Shown here one piece after another: positions 17,596-27,592 of a stretch of DNA of 37,958 nucleotides. Below the pieces are notes generated by a model. It was not told where the DNA came from. It made no database searches and saw only the letters and a program-made list of their open reading frames with translations. The number at the start of each line of letters is the position of its first letter. Within the stretch, counting starts at the first letter, position 1. A program made the position numbers and the translations under genes. Source of the DNA: Synechococcus sp. CS-1332 (GTDB lineage Bacteria > Cyanobacteriota > Cyanobacteriia > PCC-6307 > Cyanobiaceae); contig NZ_JAHLYP010000037.1 of the NCBI RefSeq assembly GCF_025127995.1, positions 1 to 37,958 of the forward strand. The letters run 5' to 3'.

Positions 17596-19005
17596 ATGAC
17601 AGCCACCGTTTCCGGCCCGCAGGCCGACCAGGCGCCCTCGGCACGGCGCGGCAGCTACTGGATCACCACCTTCGGCTGCCAGATGAACAAGGCCGATTCC
17701 GAGCGCATGGGCGGAATCCTCGAAGCCATGGGCTATACCCCGGGCAACGACGAGCACACGGCCGATCTGGTGCTCTACAACACCTGCACGATCCGGGACA
17801 ACGCCGAGCAGAAGGTCTACAGCTACCTGGGGCGGCAGGCCCAGCGCAAACGGGTCAACCCCGGCCTCACCCTGGTGGTGGCGGGCTGCGTGGCCCAGCA
17901 GGAGGGGGAATCCCTGCTGCGCCGGGTGCCGGAACTGGATCTGGTGATGGGCCCCCAGCACGCCAACCGGCTCGAGGCCCTGCTCACCCGGGTGCAGACC
18001 GGCCAGCAGGTGGTGGCCACCGATGAGCACCACATCCTCGAGGACATCACCACGGCCCGACGGGACAGCGCCGTCTGCGCCTGGGTGAACGTCATCTACG
18101 GCTGCAACGAGCACTGCACCTACTGCGTGGTGCCGGCGGTGCGGGGCCGGGAGCAGTCCCGCCTGCCCGAGGCCATCCGCCTTGAAATGGAGGGGCTGGC
18201 CGCCCGGGGCTTCCGGGAGGTCACCCTGCTGGGCCAGAACATCGACGCCTACGGCCGTGACCTGCCCGGCATCACCGCCGAGGGCCGGCGGGCCCACACC
18301 CTCACCGACCTGCTGGGGACGGTGCACGACGTCCAGGGCCTTGAGCGGATCCGCTTCGCCACCAGCCACCCCCGCTATTTCACCGACCGGCTCATCGACG
18401 CCTGCGCCGACCTGCCCAAGCTCTGCGAGCACTTCCACATCCCCTTCCAGAGCGGCGACAACGCCGTGCTCCGGGCCATGGCGCGCGGTTACACCGTGGA
18501 GCGTTACCGGCGGATCATCGACCGCATCCGCCAGCGCCTCCCCGATGCGGCCATCAGTGCCGACGTGATCGTGGCCTTCCCCGGCGAAACCGACGCCCAG
18601 TTCCGCCGCACCCTTGAGCTGATCGAGTCGATCGGCTTCGATCAGGTCAACACCGCCGCCTATTCGCCGCGGCCGGGCACCCCGGCCGCCGACTGGCCCG
18701 ACCAGCTGCCGGAAGCGGTGAAAGTGGAACGGCTGCAAGAGGTGAACGCCCTGGTGGAACGGGTCGCTGCGGAACGCAGCGCCCGCTACCTGGGCCGCCA
18801 GGAGCAGGTGCTGGCCGAGGGGGTCAACCCCCGGGATCCGGATCAGCTGATGGGCCGCACCCGCACCAACCGCCTCACCTTCTTCGCTGCCGACCCCGGC
18901 GATGGCCGGCCCTACGCGCCGGGGGATCTCGTCGATGTCTTGATCGAGACGGTGCGGCCGTTCAGCCTCAGCGGCCGGCCCCTGGGCCGGGAGCCGGTTC
19001 ACTGA
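17596..19005 (+). CDS. miaB: tRNA-2-methylthio-N6-dimethylallyladenosine synthase
   Basis: The 469-residue radical SAM methylthiotransferase adds the methylthio group to i6A37 in tRNAs reading UNN codons. The N-terminal UPF0004 domain carries auxiliary-cluster cysteines C28 (TFGCQMN), C64 (NTCTIR) and C98 (AGCVAQ). The radical SAM cluster is C170-x3-C174-x2-C177. A TRAM domain closes the protein. The ATG at 17596 is chosen, because the frame upstream crosses the epimerase start region. It heads the run to ftsZ. Confidence 0.96.
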   Translation: MTATVSGPQADQAPSARRGSYWITTFGCQMNKADSERMGGILEAMGYTPGNDEHTADLVLYNTCTIRDNAEQKVYSYLGRQAQRKRVNPGLTLVVAGCVAQQEGESLLRRVPELDLVMGPQHANRLEALLTRVQTGQQVVATDEHHILEDITTARRDSAVCAWVNVIYGCNEHCTYCVVPAVRGREQSRLPEAIRLEMEGLAARGFREVTLLGQNIDAYGRDLPGITAEGRRAHTLTDLLGTVHDVQGLERIRFATSHPRYFTDRLIDACADLPKLCEHFHIPFQSGDNAVLRAMARGYTVERYRRIIDRIRQRLPDAAISADVIVAFPGETDAQFRRTLELIESIGFDQVNTAAYSPRPGTPAADWPDQLPEAVKVERLQEVNALVERVAAERSARYLGRQEQVLAEGVNPRDPDQLMGRTRTNRLTFFAADPGDGRPYAPGDLVDVLIETVRPFSLSGRPLGREPVH

Positions 19006-19031
19006 TACGTTTGGCCGTCTTTCCTGCGCCG

Positions 19032-20144
19032 ATGGCCCCCCACCCCACCCGCGTCGGCCTGGTGTTCGGGGGAGCCTCCGGTGAACACGCCGTCTCGATC
19101 CGCTCGGCCCAGACCGTGCTGCGCGGGCTGCGCAGCGGCGCCAATGGCGAGCGCTACCGGGTCAGCTGCTTCTACATCGATCGCCGTGGCGGCTGGTGGC
19201 CGGAGGCCGTGGCGACGGCGGTGCTGGAGCGGGGCCTGCCCGCCGACGCCCACGATCTGCCCGGCCAGCCGGAGCTGGGCGGCTTCCGGGGCTTTCCGGA
19301 AGGGGCCCTGGAGATGGAGGTGTGGTTTCCGGTGCTGCATGGCCCCAACGGAGAGGACGGCACGGTCCAGGGGCTGTTCACCCTGATGGGGGTGCCCTTC
19401 GTGGGCTCCGGAGTGCTGGGATCGGCCCTGGGAATGGACAAGCAGGCCATGAAGGCGGCCTTCGCCGCCGCCGGCCTGCCCCAGGTGCCCTACGCCTGTG
19501 TCGAGGCGGCCGAGCTGGCCAGCCCCGGCGACCGGGAGGCCCTGCTGGAGCGGCTGGAGGGCCAGCTTGGTTACCCCTGCTTCGTCAAGCCCGCCAACAT
19601 GGGCTCCTCGGTGGGCATCAGCAAGGCCAGCGACCGTGCCTCGCTGCTCACGGGCCTGGAGCTGGCCGCGGGCCTTGACCCGCGCCTGGTGGTGGAGCAA
19701 GGGGTGAAGGCCCGGGAGCTTGAATGCGCCGTTCTGCAACGCCGCGGCGGCCAGGGGGATGGGCTGATGGCCTCGGTGCTGGGGGAGATCCGCTTCGATG
19801 CCGACTGGTATGACTACCAGACCAAGTACAGCGACGGCCTCAGCCACACCGTGATCCCCGCCCTGGTGAATGAGGCGGTGAGCGATCGGGCCCGGGCAAT
19901 GGCGCTCGACGCCTGCCGGGCGGTGGCGGCGGGGGGGCTGGCCCGGGTCGATTTCTTCTATGACGAGGCCACAGGCAGCCTCTGGCTGAACGAGATCAAC
20001 ACCCTGCCGGGCTTCACGAGCCAGAGCATGTACCCCATGCTGTGGGAGGCGAGTGGATTACCACTCCCCGACCTGGTGCACCAATTGGTGCTGGGCGCGG
20101 GAAGATCGGAGCTGCGGATGAACGTGGAAGGAACGGCAGCATGA
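19032..20144 (+). CDS. ddl: D-alanine--D-alanine ligase
   Basis: The 370-residue ATP-grasp enzyme joins two D-alanines for peptidoglycan. The N-terminal [15 protein letters not shown] (12-26), the ATP-binding [17 protein letters not shown], and the C-terminal metal site [17 protein letters not shown] are all present. A TTG at 19011 would add 7 residues, and the ATG at 19032 gives the family start. It overlaps the next gene by 4 bases (ATGA). Confidence 0.95.
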   Translation: MAPHPTRVGLVFGGASGEHAVSIRSAQTVLRGLRSGANGERYRVSCFYIDRRGGWWPEAVATAVLERGLPADAHDLPGQPELGGFRGFPEGALEMEVWFPVLHGPNGEDGTVQGLFTLMGVPFVGSGVLGSALGMDKQAMKAAFAAAGLPQVPYACVEAAELASPGDREALLERLEGQLGYPCFVKPANMGSSVGISKASDRASLLTGLELAAGLDPRLVVEQGVKARELECAVLQRRGGQGDGLMASVLGEIRFDADWYDYQTKYSDGLSHTVIPALVNEAVSDRARAMALDACRAVAAGGLARVDFFYDEATGSLWLNEINTLPGFTSQSMYPMLWEASGLPLPDLVHQLVLGAGRSELRMNVEGTAA

Positions 20145-20551
20145 TCCATGGCCTGCTGTGGCTGCCCCTGCTGGCGGCCTTCGTGCTCCTGGTGGCCCTC
20201 GGCTGGATCGAGCGGCGACGGCAGCAGCTGTTCCGCGACTGGGCCAGCGGCGCCGAACTGGCCAAGCTGGATGGCTGTGGGGCCGCCAGACTCGTCGAGG
20301 GGGAACTGAGCTGGAGCCGGTTCGTGGCCGGCAGCTTCCAGCCGGTGGGCGGCTTCAGCATCAAACGTCTGGAAATGGTCGAGCTGCTCTCGCTCAGCTC
20401 CGGGGAGGCCCCCCTGACCGAGGAGAGCGAAGGGGCCTGCCGGCTGCGGCTGGTGGGTGGCGGCCTGCAGGAGGAGCTGCCCTTCGCCGATGCCCGCCGG
20501 GCCCGGACCTGGATGGACGAACTCATGGCCCGCTCCCGCTGCGAGCTGTGA
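20141..20551 (+). CDS. Small membrane-anchored protein of unknown function between ddl and ftsQ
   Basis: The product is 136 residues with one N-terminal membrane helix (about 3-22, [18 protein letters not shown]). A basic stretch (ERRRQQ) follows, then a soluble domain with no motif I recognise. It is locked between ddl and ftsQ by 4-base overlaps (ATGA and GTGA), so its expression is tied to wall and division genes. I recall an orf in this position in related picocyanobacteria, but its function is unknown to me. Confidence 0.8.
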   Translation: MIHGLLWLPLLAAFVLLVALGWIERRRQQLFRDWASGAELAKLDGCGAARLVEGELSWSRFVAGSFQPVGGFSIKRLEMVELLSLSSGEAPLTEESEGACRLRLVGGGLQEELPFADARRARTWMDELMARSRCEL

Positions 20552-21447
20552 AGCAGGCCCCCTCGTCGCAGGGAGCGCCCCCGTCGCCGGGCGTGCCGCT
20601 GCCACCGGGTGTACTGCGCCGCAAGGAATTGCGTCGTCAGCGCCGCAGTGAGCGGCTGCGCCTGCTCTGGCGCAGCCTGGTCTTCAGCGCCGTCTCCGCC
20701 GGCCTGGGCTATCTGCTGCTGCGGCAGGGCTGGACCCTGCGGGAGCCGGCCCAGGTGGAGGTGATGGGCAGCGCCGTGGTGAGTCGCGACCAGGTGATCA
20801 CGGCGGCCGGTCTGCGCTTCCCCCAGCCCCTGATGGCCCTGCAGCCCCGCGAAGTCGCTAGCGACCTGATGGGGGCCCTGCCGGTGGAGCAGGTGAAGGT
20901 GAGCCGGCTGATGCTGCCGCCGCGGCTTCGGGTGGAACTGAAGGACCGGGAAGCGGTGGCCCGGGCCGAGCGGCGCACGGACCGCGGGCCGGAGATGGGC
21001 TTCGTCGATGGCCTGGGCAACTGGATGAGCATTCGCCAGCACATGGGGGTGCACAGCCAGGGCGACCTGTCCCTGCTGGTGGTTGGCTGGAACGCCCGCC
21101 ACCGGGCCGTGCTGGCCCGGGTGCTGAAGGAACGGGAGGTGCTGGGTCCCGGTCTGCGCGAAATTCGCTTCGAACCGGACGGCAGCCTGTGGCTTTCCAC
21201 CACCCAGCTGGGGCAGGTGCGGCTGGGCCCCCCCGACGCCCGCCTGCCCCGGCGTCTGGAGGTGGTCGCCCACCTCAGCCGCACCCTGCCGGCGAGCATG
21301 AAGGGAGCCCCGCCGCAGCTGATCGATCTGAGCGATCCCGAACAACCCGAGCTGAGCCTGGGCACCAGGGGCGGATCCGCTGCGCCGCCCCGTCCCCCCA
21401 AGCCCAGTCCCTCCCAAGCGCGCCCCGCCCAAACCGGCACCCAGTGA
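20548..21447 (+). CDS. ftsQ: Cell division protein FtsQ
   Basis: The 299-residue protein starts at a GTG that overlaps the previous stop. Its layout is typical: a proline- and arginine-rich cytoplasmic tail (1-39), one membrane helix (about 40-58), a POTRA domain (about 67-138; AQVEVMGSAVVSRDQVITAAG) and a beta domain. The end is a proline-rich tail. FtsQ links early and late divisome proteins. Identification rests on the POTRA pattern plus the position between ddl and ftsZ. Confidence 0.88.
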   Translation: MKQAPSSQGAPPSPGVPLPPGVLRRKELRRQRRSERLRLLWRSLVFSAVSAGLGYLLLRQGWTLREPAQVEVMGSAVVSRDQVITAAGLRFPQPLMALQPREVASDLMGALPVEQVKVSRLMLPPRLRVELKDREAVARAERRTDRGPEMGFVDGLGNWMSIRQHMGVHSQGDLSLLVVGWNARHRAVLARVLKEREVLGPGLREIRFEPDGSLWLSTTQLGQVRLGPPDARLPRRLEVVAHLSRTLPASMKGAPPQLIDLSDPEQPELSLGTRGGSAAPPRPPKPSPSQARPAQTGTQ

Positions 21448-21648
21448 GGGATCTCAGCCGCCCCCACCCAGCCAGACAATCCTCACAGGCCGTTGCGCCC
21501 TGAGGCGATTCAGTCCAATGTGATCTATCGGCAACTTTGGCTGAGCTGAGCACCGACATAATGCAGCCGCAGATCAACGGCCACACCCCCGCTCCCGCGA
21601 TATCGCGCGATCAGGACCGCCCGTACCAAGTCGATCTTTTGTCCCCGC

Positions 21649-21653
21649 AGGAG
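21649..21653 (+). promoter_or_regulatory. Ribosome binding site deciding the ftsZ start
   Basis: AGGAG lies 9 bases before the ATG at 21663. No comparable site precedes the upstream in-frame ATG at 21561 or the TTG at 21537, which supports 21663 as the main ftsZ start. Confidence 0.7.
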
Positions 21654-21662
21654 CCCCACGCG

Positions 21663-22754
21663 ATGAGCCAGACCTCGCCCAGCAGCAACGGGATCGTCCC
21701 GAGCCAATCGGCCCGGATCGAGGTGATCGGCGTGGGGGGAGGCGGCAGCAACGCGGTCAACCGGATGATCGCCACGGATCTCACCGGGGTGGGCTATCGG
21801 GTGCTCAACACCGACGCCCAGGCCCTGCTGCAGTCAGCGGCGGGCCAGCGCATCCAGCTGGGTCAGAAGCTCACCCGTGGCCTGGGCGCCGGCGGCAACC
21901 CGGTGATCGGCCAGAAGGCGGCCGAAGAATCCAGGGCCGATCTGCAGCAGTCACTTGAGGGCGCCGATCTCGTCTTCATCGCCGCCGGCATGGGTGGCGG
22001 CACCGGCACCGGCGCGGCGCCGATCGTGGCCGAGGTGGCCAAGGAGTGTGGCGCCCTCACCGTGGCCATCGTCACCAAACCCTTCGGCTTCGAGGGCCGC
22101 AAGCGGTTGCGTCAGGCGGAGGAGGGCATCGCCCGCCTGGCCGAGCATGTCGACACGCTGATCATCATTCCCAACGATCGGCTGCGGGACGCCATCGCCG
22201 GCGCACCGCTCCAGGAAGCCTTCCGGGCCGCCGACGACGTGCTGCGCATGGGCGTGAAGGGCATCACCGACATCATCACCAGGCCGGGGCTGGTGAACGT
22301 CGACTTCGCCGACATCCGCTCGGTGATGGCCGATGCCGGCACCGCCCTGCTGGGCATCGGCGTGGGCTCCGGGCGTTCACGGGCCATCGAGGCGGCCCAG
22401 GCCGCCATGAGCAGCCCCCTGCTGGAGTCGGCGCGCATCGACGGTGCCAATGGCTGTGTCATCAACATCAGCGGCGGCAGGGACATGACCCTGGAGGACA
22501 TGACCACCGCTTCCGAGGTCATCTATGACGTGGTGGACCCCGACGCCAACATCATCGTGGGCGCGGTGGTGGATGAATCAATGGAAGGCGAGATCCACGT
22601 GACGGTGATCGCCACCGGCTTCCAGAGCGGTGGCCACTACCGGCCGGAGCGCACCCCCACCGCAAGCTTCGCCGACAACCTCACCCACTCGCCCGAGGAG
22701 CGGGGAGCCATGATCCCGCCGTTCCTGATCAATCGCCAGAACCGGGTCGACTGA
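21663..22754 (+). CDS. ftsZ: Cell division protein FtsZ
   Basis: From 21663 the tubulin-like GTPase has 363 residues. The sequence shows [17 protein letters not shown] at 19-35, the tubulin signature GGGTGTG at 111-117, and the T7 catalytic loop NVDFAD with N212, D214 and D217. A short linker leads to the C-terminal partner-binding peptide [11 protein letters not shown]. It polymerises into the Z ring at mid-cell. An in-frame extension to 21561 would add 34 residues, and the ribosome-binding site favours the shorter form. The 215-base gap after ftsQ suggests its own promoter. Confidence 0.97.
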   Translation: MSQTSPSSNGIVPSQSARIEVIGVGGGGSNAVNRMIATDLTGVGYRVLNTDAQALLQSAAGQRIQLGQKLTRGLGAGGNPVIGQKAAEESRADLQQSLEGADLVFIAAGMGGGTGTGAAPIVAEVAKECGALTVAIVTKPFGFEGRKRLRQAEEGIARLAEHVDTLIIIPNDRLRDAIAGAPLQEAFRAADDVLRMGVKGITDIITRPGLVNVDFADIRSVMADAGTALLGIGVGSGRSRAIEAAQAAMSSPLLESARIDGANGCVINISGGRDMTLEDMTTASEVIYDVVDPDANIIVGAVVDESMEGEIHVTVIATGFQSGGHYRPERTPTASFADNLTHSPEERGAMIPPFLINRQNRVD

Positions 22755-22770
22755 CGTCCCGGTTCGAAGA

Positions 22771-22867
22771 GGGTGACCCGGAATCCACGCCTGCCCTGAG
22801 CATCCCGTGTGGCTGCTCCCTTCCGGTCCTGACCAGATTTGGGCGTCAGAGCCGCGTGGGTCCGAGT
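22771..22867 (-). ncRNA. ffs: Signal recognition particle RNA (4.5S type)
   Basis: The reverse complement contains the conserved SRP apical hairpin: CTGGTCAGGACCGGAAGGGA followed by GCAGCCA, with the GGAA tetraloop and asymmetric bulge that bind Ffh. Flanking CCCACGC and GCGTGG segments can close the outer helix. The ends are estimated by pairing and may be off by several bases. It lies antisense between ftsZ and panB. Confidence 0.88.
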
Positions 22868-22906
22868 CGGGACGATGCTAGCAATGCCCCCTCCGCCCAC
22901 CTTGCC

Positions 22907-23746
22907 GTGCCCCTGCGTCCCGCTGATCTGACCCGGCGCAAGCAGGGGGGGCTGGCAATCACCATGCTGACGGCCTGGGACGCCCTCTCCGCCGCCGTCG
23001 TGGCCGGCGCCGGGGTGGATGCGGTGCTGGTGGGCGACTCCCTGGCGATGGTGGTGCTCGGCCATGCCACCACCCTGCCGGTCACCCTCGAGGAGATGCT
23101 CCACCACTGCCGCGCCGCCGGCCGTGGGCTCGCGGCAGCGGCAGCGCATCATCCGCCGCTGCTGATCTGCGACCTCCCCTTTCTCAGCTACCAGTGCGGT
23201 GCCGATGAGGCGGTGGCGGCCGCGGGCCGGGTGCTGAAGGAAACCCCCGCCGTAGCGGTGAAGTTGGAGGGGGCCGAACCCGAGACCCTCACCGTGATCG
23301 ATCGGATGGTGCGCAGCGGGATTCCGGTGATGGGACACCTGGGGCTGACCCCCCAGTCGGTGCATCAGTTGGGCTACCGGCGCCAGGCCGGGGATCCCGT
23401 CAGTCAGGAGCGGCTGCGGAGACGGGCCCTGGCTCTACAGGAGGCCGGCTGTTTCGCCCTGGTCATCGAGCATGTTCCAGCGGAACTGGCCAGCGAGCTG
23501 AGTGCCTCCCTGGTGATCCCGGTGATCGGCATTGGCGCCGGTGATGGCTGCGACGGCCAGGTGCGGGTGACGGCCGATCTGCTGGGCCTCACAAGCCGGC
23601 AGCCCCCCTTCAGCCCCCCCCTGATGGAGGGCCGGGCCCTGGCGGTGGAGGTCCTCGGGCGTTGGGTCAGGGAGCAGGGGCCGGCTGCCGCTCCAGCGCC
23701 AACTCCTGCCACCAGGCCAGCATCTCCCGCAGCACCCCATTGCTGA
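22907..23746 (+). CDS. panB: 3-methyl-2-oxobutanoate hydroxymethyltransferase
   Basis: PanB makes ketopantoate for pantothenate and CoA synthesis. From a GTG at 22907 the protein has 279 residues. Metal ligands are D44 (VGDSLAMV), D89 (CDLPF) and E121 (KLEGA). [14 protein letters not shown] is the substrate loop, and E189 in IEHVP is the catalytic acid/base. A more distant GTG at 22856 would run into the SRP RNA gene. The last roughly 25 residues, rich in Ala and Pro, lie over the 3' end of the convergent radical SAM gene (80-base overlap). Confidence 0.92.
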   Translation: MPLRPADLTRRKQGGLAITMLTAWDALSAAVVAGAGVDAVLVGDSLAMVVLGHATTLPVTLEEMLHHCRAAGRGLAAAAAHHPPLLICDLPFLSYQCGADEAVAAAGRVLKETPAVAVKLEGAEPETLTVIDRMVRSGIPVMGHLGLTPQSVHQLGYRRQAGDPVSQERLRRRALALQEAGCFALVIEHVPAELASELSASLVIPVIGIGAGDGCDGQVRVTADLLGLTSRQPPFSPPLMEGRALAVEVLGRWVREQGPAAAPAPTPATRPASPAAPHC

Positions 23747-24890
23747 GGGCCAGCCCCGCCGGATCCGCCAGGCGCCAGCGGGGCCCCTCGACGCACAACA
23801 GGCCCCGCCGCTCGTAGGCCCCGAGCCGCTCCCGGAGCGCCTTCACCTGGGACGCCTCCAGGCGCTCCTGGCGGGCCAGCCGGTCCATGTTCACCCCCTC
23901 ACGGCAGCGCAGGCCCACCATCAGCCGCTCGTCGAAGGGCAGGCCTTCCTCAGCCTCAGCCGGCTCCTCCACCTGGGCGGCCAGAGCCACGGTGGCCGCC
24001 AGCGCCGTCGCATAGCCCTCGCGGGTGCGGGGGTGGGCCCGCCGGCGACCGCGGGGGGCCCCGGTGGCGCCCATGCCGAACCCCCACCAGCCAGCACCGC
24101 TCCAGTAGACGCGGTTATGGCGCGAGGCGTGGCCAGGCAGGGCGTAGTTCGACACCTCGTAGTGGCCGTAGCCGGCAGCCGTCAGCCTGGCCCAGGTCAG
24201 GTCCATCAGATCGGCGGCCAGATCCTCCGATGGCAGGGCCAGCTCCCCGCGCTCCAGACGCCGCTCGAAGACCGTGCCAGGCTCGATGCTCAGGTCGTAC
24301 ACCGACAGATGGGGGGGCTCCAGGGCCAGGGCCTCACTGAGCTGGCCGTCCCAGTGGGCGACGTTCTGACTCGGCAGCCCCTGGATCAGATCCAGGCTCC
24401 AGCTGACCAAGGCCCCCCGCCGATGGACCTGGCGTAACCAGCCGGCCGACTCACGCAGCTCAGCCCCCCGGTGGCGGCGTCCCAGGTCCGCCAGCACGCC
24501 ATCGTCGAAGCTCTGCCCACCCAGGCTGACGCGGTTGATCCCCGCGGCCAGGTAGCCCGCCAGACGGGCCTCGTCAAAGCTGGCCGGATCAAGCTCCAGG
24601 CTCAGCTCCGCCCCCGGCGCCAGGCCGAAGCGGCGAGCCAGGGCCTCCAGGATCCCCGCCACCTGGGCGCTGCTGAGCAGCGAGGGGGTACCGCCGCCCA
24701 GATACACCGTCGCCAGCGGCGGGCCGCCGGGGGAGGTGGCGATCTCCCGGTGCAGCAGGCTCAGGTAGGCGGCGACCGACCCGGACGTGGCCCCGTCGGC
24801 CCTGTCGCCGAGGGGCACCACCGGGAAATCGCAGTAGAAACAGCGCCGGTGGCAGAAGGGGATGTGGACGTAGGCGGATCGGGGATCCAT
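23667..24890 (-). CDS. hemW: HemW-like radical SAM protein (coproporphyrinogen oxidase homologue)
   Basis: The 407-residue protein begins [20 protein letters not shown], with the cluster cysteines C13-x3-C17-x2-C20. [10 protein letters not shown] and LELDPASFD follow, then LGGQSFDD and SLDLIQGLP, as in HemN/HemW proteins. A C-terminal HemN domain is present. HemW members bind heme and act in heme trafficking rather than as oxygen-independent CPO. I favour HemW because of the short N-terminus. A start at 24947 is possible but less family-like. Confidence 0.85.
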   Translation of the reverse strand: MDPRSAYVHIPFCHRRCFYCDFPVVPLGDRADGATSGSVAAYLSLLHREIATSPGGPPLATVYLGGGTPSLLSSAQVAGILEALARRFGLAPGAELSLELDPASFDEARLAGYLAAGINRVSLGGQSFDDGVLADLGRRHRGAELRESAGWLRQVHRRGALVSWSLDLIQGLPSQNVAHWDGQLSEALALEPPHLSVYDLSIEPGTVFERRLERGELALPSEDLAADLMDLTWARLTAAGYGHYEVSNYALPGHASRHNRVYWSGAGWWGFGMGATGAPRGRRRAHPRTREGYATALAATVALAAQVEEPAEAEEGLPFDERLMVGLRCREGVNMDRLARQERLEASQVKALRERLGAYERRGLLCVEGPRWRLADPAGLALSNGVLREMLAWWQELALERQPAPAP

Positions 24891-24983
24891 CACGGGCGGT
24901 AATCCCAGGGACCCAAACGGCGGAAGATCGGCCAAGCTTCTCTGCATATCTGCAGGGCGGCCAAGGCGTCGGGGTTTCGAAGC

Positions 24984-26147
24984 ATGGTGGACACCCTCAT
25001 CTTGCTGCTGTTCCTGATCTCAGGGGGAGCCACCGGCTGGCTCGGCGTCGATCTGCTGCCAGAGCAACTTCTGGTGGAGGTCACCAACCCGGAGGGGCTG
25101 CGCTCGGTGATGGGTGGCTTTGGTGCCTTCTTCGGCCTGATCGCCGGTATCTTCTTTCAGCAACTGCGCCGGCGGCTGATGGCCCAGGTGCGCAGCATGC
25201 CCACCGACCTGCTGATCAGCCGGGCGGTGGGCCTGATCCTCGGCCTGCTGGTGGCCAATCTGCTGCTGGCGCCGATCCTGCTCCTGCCCCTGCCCTGGGA
25301 AGTGGTGCTGGTGAAACCACTGGCGGCGGTGCTCAGCAACGTCTTTTTCGGGGTGCTGGGGTACAACCTGGCGGAGGTGCATGGCCGCACCCTGCTGCGC
25401 CTGTTCAACCCGGCCAGCACCGAGGCCCTGTTGGTAGCTGATGGGGTGCTGCTCCCCGCCAGCGCCAAGATCCTCGACACCAGCGTGATCATCGACGGCC
25501 GCATCCGGGGCCTGCTGGCCTCCGGTCTGTTGGAGGGCCAGGTGATCGTGGCCCAGGCCGTGATCGACGAACTCCAGGCCCTGGCCGACTCCTCCAACAG
25601 TGAAAAACGGGCCAAGGGGCGCCGGGGTCTGAAGTTGCTCACCGAACTGCGCGAGGACTACGGCCGCCGGCTGGTGCTGAACAGCACGCGCTACAGCGGC
25701 AACGGGGCTGACGACAAGCTGCTCAAGCTCACCGCCGACACCGGCGGAACGCTGCTCACCGCCGACTTCAACCTGGCCCAGGTGGCCCAGGTGCAGGAGC
25801 TGAAGGTGCTCAACCTCAGCGAGCTGGTCATCGCCCTTCGCCCCGAGGTGCAGCCCGGCGATGGGCTCCAGCTCAAGATCGTGCGGGAAGGCAAGGAGGC
25901 CGACCAGGGCGTCGGTTATCTGGAGGACGGCACGATGGTGGTGGTGGAGGATGCCCGCCGCCGCATCGGCGAGCGTCTGCCTGTCACCGTCACCGGTGCC
26001 CTGCAGACGCCCACCGGCCGCATGGTCTTCGCCCGCTGCGACCGCAATCAGGACCGTCCCGGGGAGCGGGGCAACGGCCGGGGCCTCGACAAGCAGGGTG
26101 GGAAACCCGTCGCCGTGCAGGAGCACCAGCCTCCTGGCCCCGGCTAG
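24984..26147 (+). CDS. Membrane PIN/TRAM-domain protein (YacL type)
   Basis: The 387-residue protein has about four N-terminal membrane helices (within 1-130). A PIN nuclease domain (about 160-282) carries the acidic residues D165, E196, D243/D244 and D261. A TRAM RNA-binding domain lies at about 285-350. The architecture fits YacL-like membrane-bound ribonucleases. Whether it is an active nuclease and what it cuts are unknown. It is followed 31 bases later by clpR and may lead that cluster. Confidence 0.88.
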   Translation: MVDTLILLLFLISGGATGWLGVDLLPEQLLVEVTNPEGLRSVMGGFGAFFGLIAGIFFQQLRRRLMAQVRSMPTDLLISRAVGLILGLLVANLLLAPILLLPLPWEVVLVKPLAAVLSNVFFGVLGYNLAEVHGRTLLRLFNPASTEALLVADGVLLPASAKILDTSVIIDGRIRGLLASGLLEGQVIVAQAVIDELQALADSSNSEKRAKGRRGLKLLTELREDYGRRLVLNSTRYSGNGADDKLLKLTADTGGTLLTADFNLAQVAQVQELKVLNLSELVIALRPEVQPGDGLQLKIVREGKEADQGVGYLEDGTMVVVEDARRRIGERLPVTVTGALQTPTGRMVFARCDRNQDRPGERGNGRGLDKQGGKPVAVQEHQPPGPG

Positions 26148-26178
26148 GCTCCTGCCTCAAGAGTGCTGGTGAGCGCGG

Positions 26179-26850
26179 ATGACGGTGTCGGCCCCCTACT
26201 ACGGCGATTCCGCAGCGATGCGCACGCCGCCGCCGGATCTGCCGTCCCTGTTGCTCAAGGAACGGATCGTCTATCTGGGCCTGCCCCTGTTTTCCGACGA
26301 CGACGCCAAGCGTCAGATGGGCATTGATGTCACCGAGCTGATCATCGCCCAGCTGCTTTACCTGGAATTTGACAATCCAGACAAGCCGATCTTTTTCTAT
26401 ATCAATTCCACCGGAACGAGCTGGTACTCCGGTGAAGCCATCGGTTTCGAAACCGAAGCCTTCGCCATCTGCGACACCCTTCGCTATGTGAAGCCTCCGG
26501 TGCACACCATCTGCATCGGCCAGGCCATGGGCACCGCCGCGATGATCCTCTCAGCCGGCACCAAGGGCCAGCGGGCCGCGCTGCCCCACGCCTCGATCGT
26601 GCTGCACCAGCCCCGCTCCGGCGCCCGCGGCCAGGCCAGCGACATTCAGATCCGGGCCAAGGAGGTTCTGCACAACAAGCAGAGCATGCTGGAAATCCTC
26701 TCCGAGAACACCGGCAAGAGGGTCGAGGACCTCTCCCGCGACTCCGACCGGATGACCTACCTGACGGCGGAGGAGGCCAAGGCCTACGGCTTGATCGACC
26801 GGGTGCTCACCAGCCGCAAGGACCTGCCGGCGGCCGCCCCAGTGGGCTGA
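26179..26850 (+). CDS. clpR: ClpR, ClpP-like subunit lacking the catalytic serine
   Basis: This 223-residue ClpP-fold protein has [10 protein letters not shown] at 113-122, where active ClpP has the ASMGA serine motif. Gly118 occupies the serine position. His143 (VLHQP) and the Asp region (RDSDRMTYL) are kept. Such ClpR subunits form a mixed ring with ClpP3 in cyanobacteria and plastids and are not proteolytic themselves. It is directly upstream of the catalytic clpP, with a 77-base gap. Confidence 0.93.
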   Translation: MTVSAPYYGDSAAMRTPPPDLPSLLLKERIVYLGLPLFSDDDAKRQMGIDVTELIIAQLLYLEFDNPDKPIFFYINSTGTSWYSGEAIGFETEAFAICDTLRYVKPPVHTICIGQAMGTAAMILSAGTKGQRAALPHASIVLHQPRSGARGQASDIQIRAKEVLHNKQSMLEILSENTGKRVEDLSRDSDRMTYLTAEEAKAYGLIDRVLTSRKDLPAAAPVG

Positions 26851-26927
26851 GCCCCGCTGCTCAACGGCCACTGGCCGACCCTTTCCACCATCTCCTCTCC
26901 CCGGCTCCGAACGAGAGCCTTCCCGAC

Positions 26928-27539
26928 ATGCCCATCGGCACCCCCAGCGTTCCCTACCGCCTCCCCGGCAGCCAGTACGAGCGCTGGGTCGACATCTACA
27001 CCCGCCTCGGGGTGGAGCGGATCCTGTTCCTCGGTCAGGAGGTGACCGACGGCATCGCCAACAGCCTGGTGGCCCAGATGCTGTATCTCGACTCCGACGA
27101 CAGCTCCAAACCGATCTACCTGTACATCAACTCCCCGGGCGGCTCGGTGACCGCCGGACTGGCGATCTTCGACACCATGCAATACGTCAAATCCGACGTG
27201 GTGACGATCTGCGTCGGGCTGGCGGCCTCCATGGGCGCCTTCCTGCTGGCGGCCGGCACCAAGGGCAAGCGTCTGGCCCTGCCCCACAGCCGGATCATGA
27301 TCCACCAGCCCCTGGGCGGCACCAGCCAGCGCCAGGCCAGCGACATCGAGATCGAGGCGCGCGAGATCCTGCGCATCAAGGACATGCTCAACCAGTCCCT
27401 GGCCGGAATGTGCGACCAGCCGCTGGAGAAAGTCACCAAGGACACCGACCGCGACTACTTCCTCAGCGCCGCCGAAGCCAAGGACTATGGCCTGATCGAC
27501 CGGGTGATCGCCCACCCCTCGGAAGCGGCGGGCGGCTGA
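26928..27539 (+). CDS. clpP: ATP-dependent Clp protease proteolytic subunit
   Basis: The 203-residue serine protease has the catalytic Ser101 in [11 protein letters not shown], His126 in MIHQP and an Asp in [19 protein letters not shown] forms the oxyanion region. Its place next to clpR points to the ClpP3 type, which partners ClpR and a ClpC chaperone. The ilvC gene follows after 53 bases. Confidence 0.95.
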   Translation: MPIGTPSVPYRLPGSQYERWVDIYTRLGVERILFLGQEVTDGIANSLVAQMLYLDSDDSSKPIYLYINSPGGSVTAGLAIFDTMQYVKSDVVTICVGLAASMGAFLLAAGTKGKRLALPHSRIMIHQPLGGTSQRQASDIEIEAREILRIKDMLNQSLAGMCDQPLEKVTKDTDRDYFLSAAEAKDYGLIDRVIAHPSEAAGG

Positions 27540-27592
27540 GGCCGGTGCGGACGCACACCTAAAGTCTGCGTTTGCCCTGCCCGCCGCCCGGA

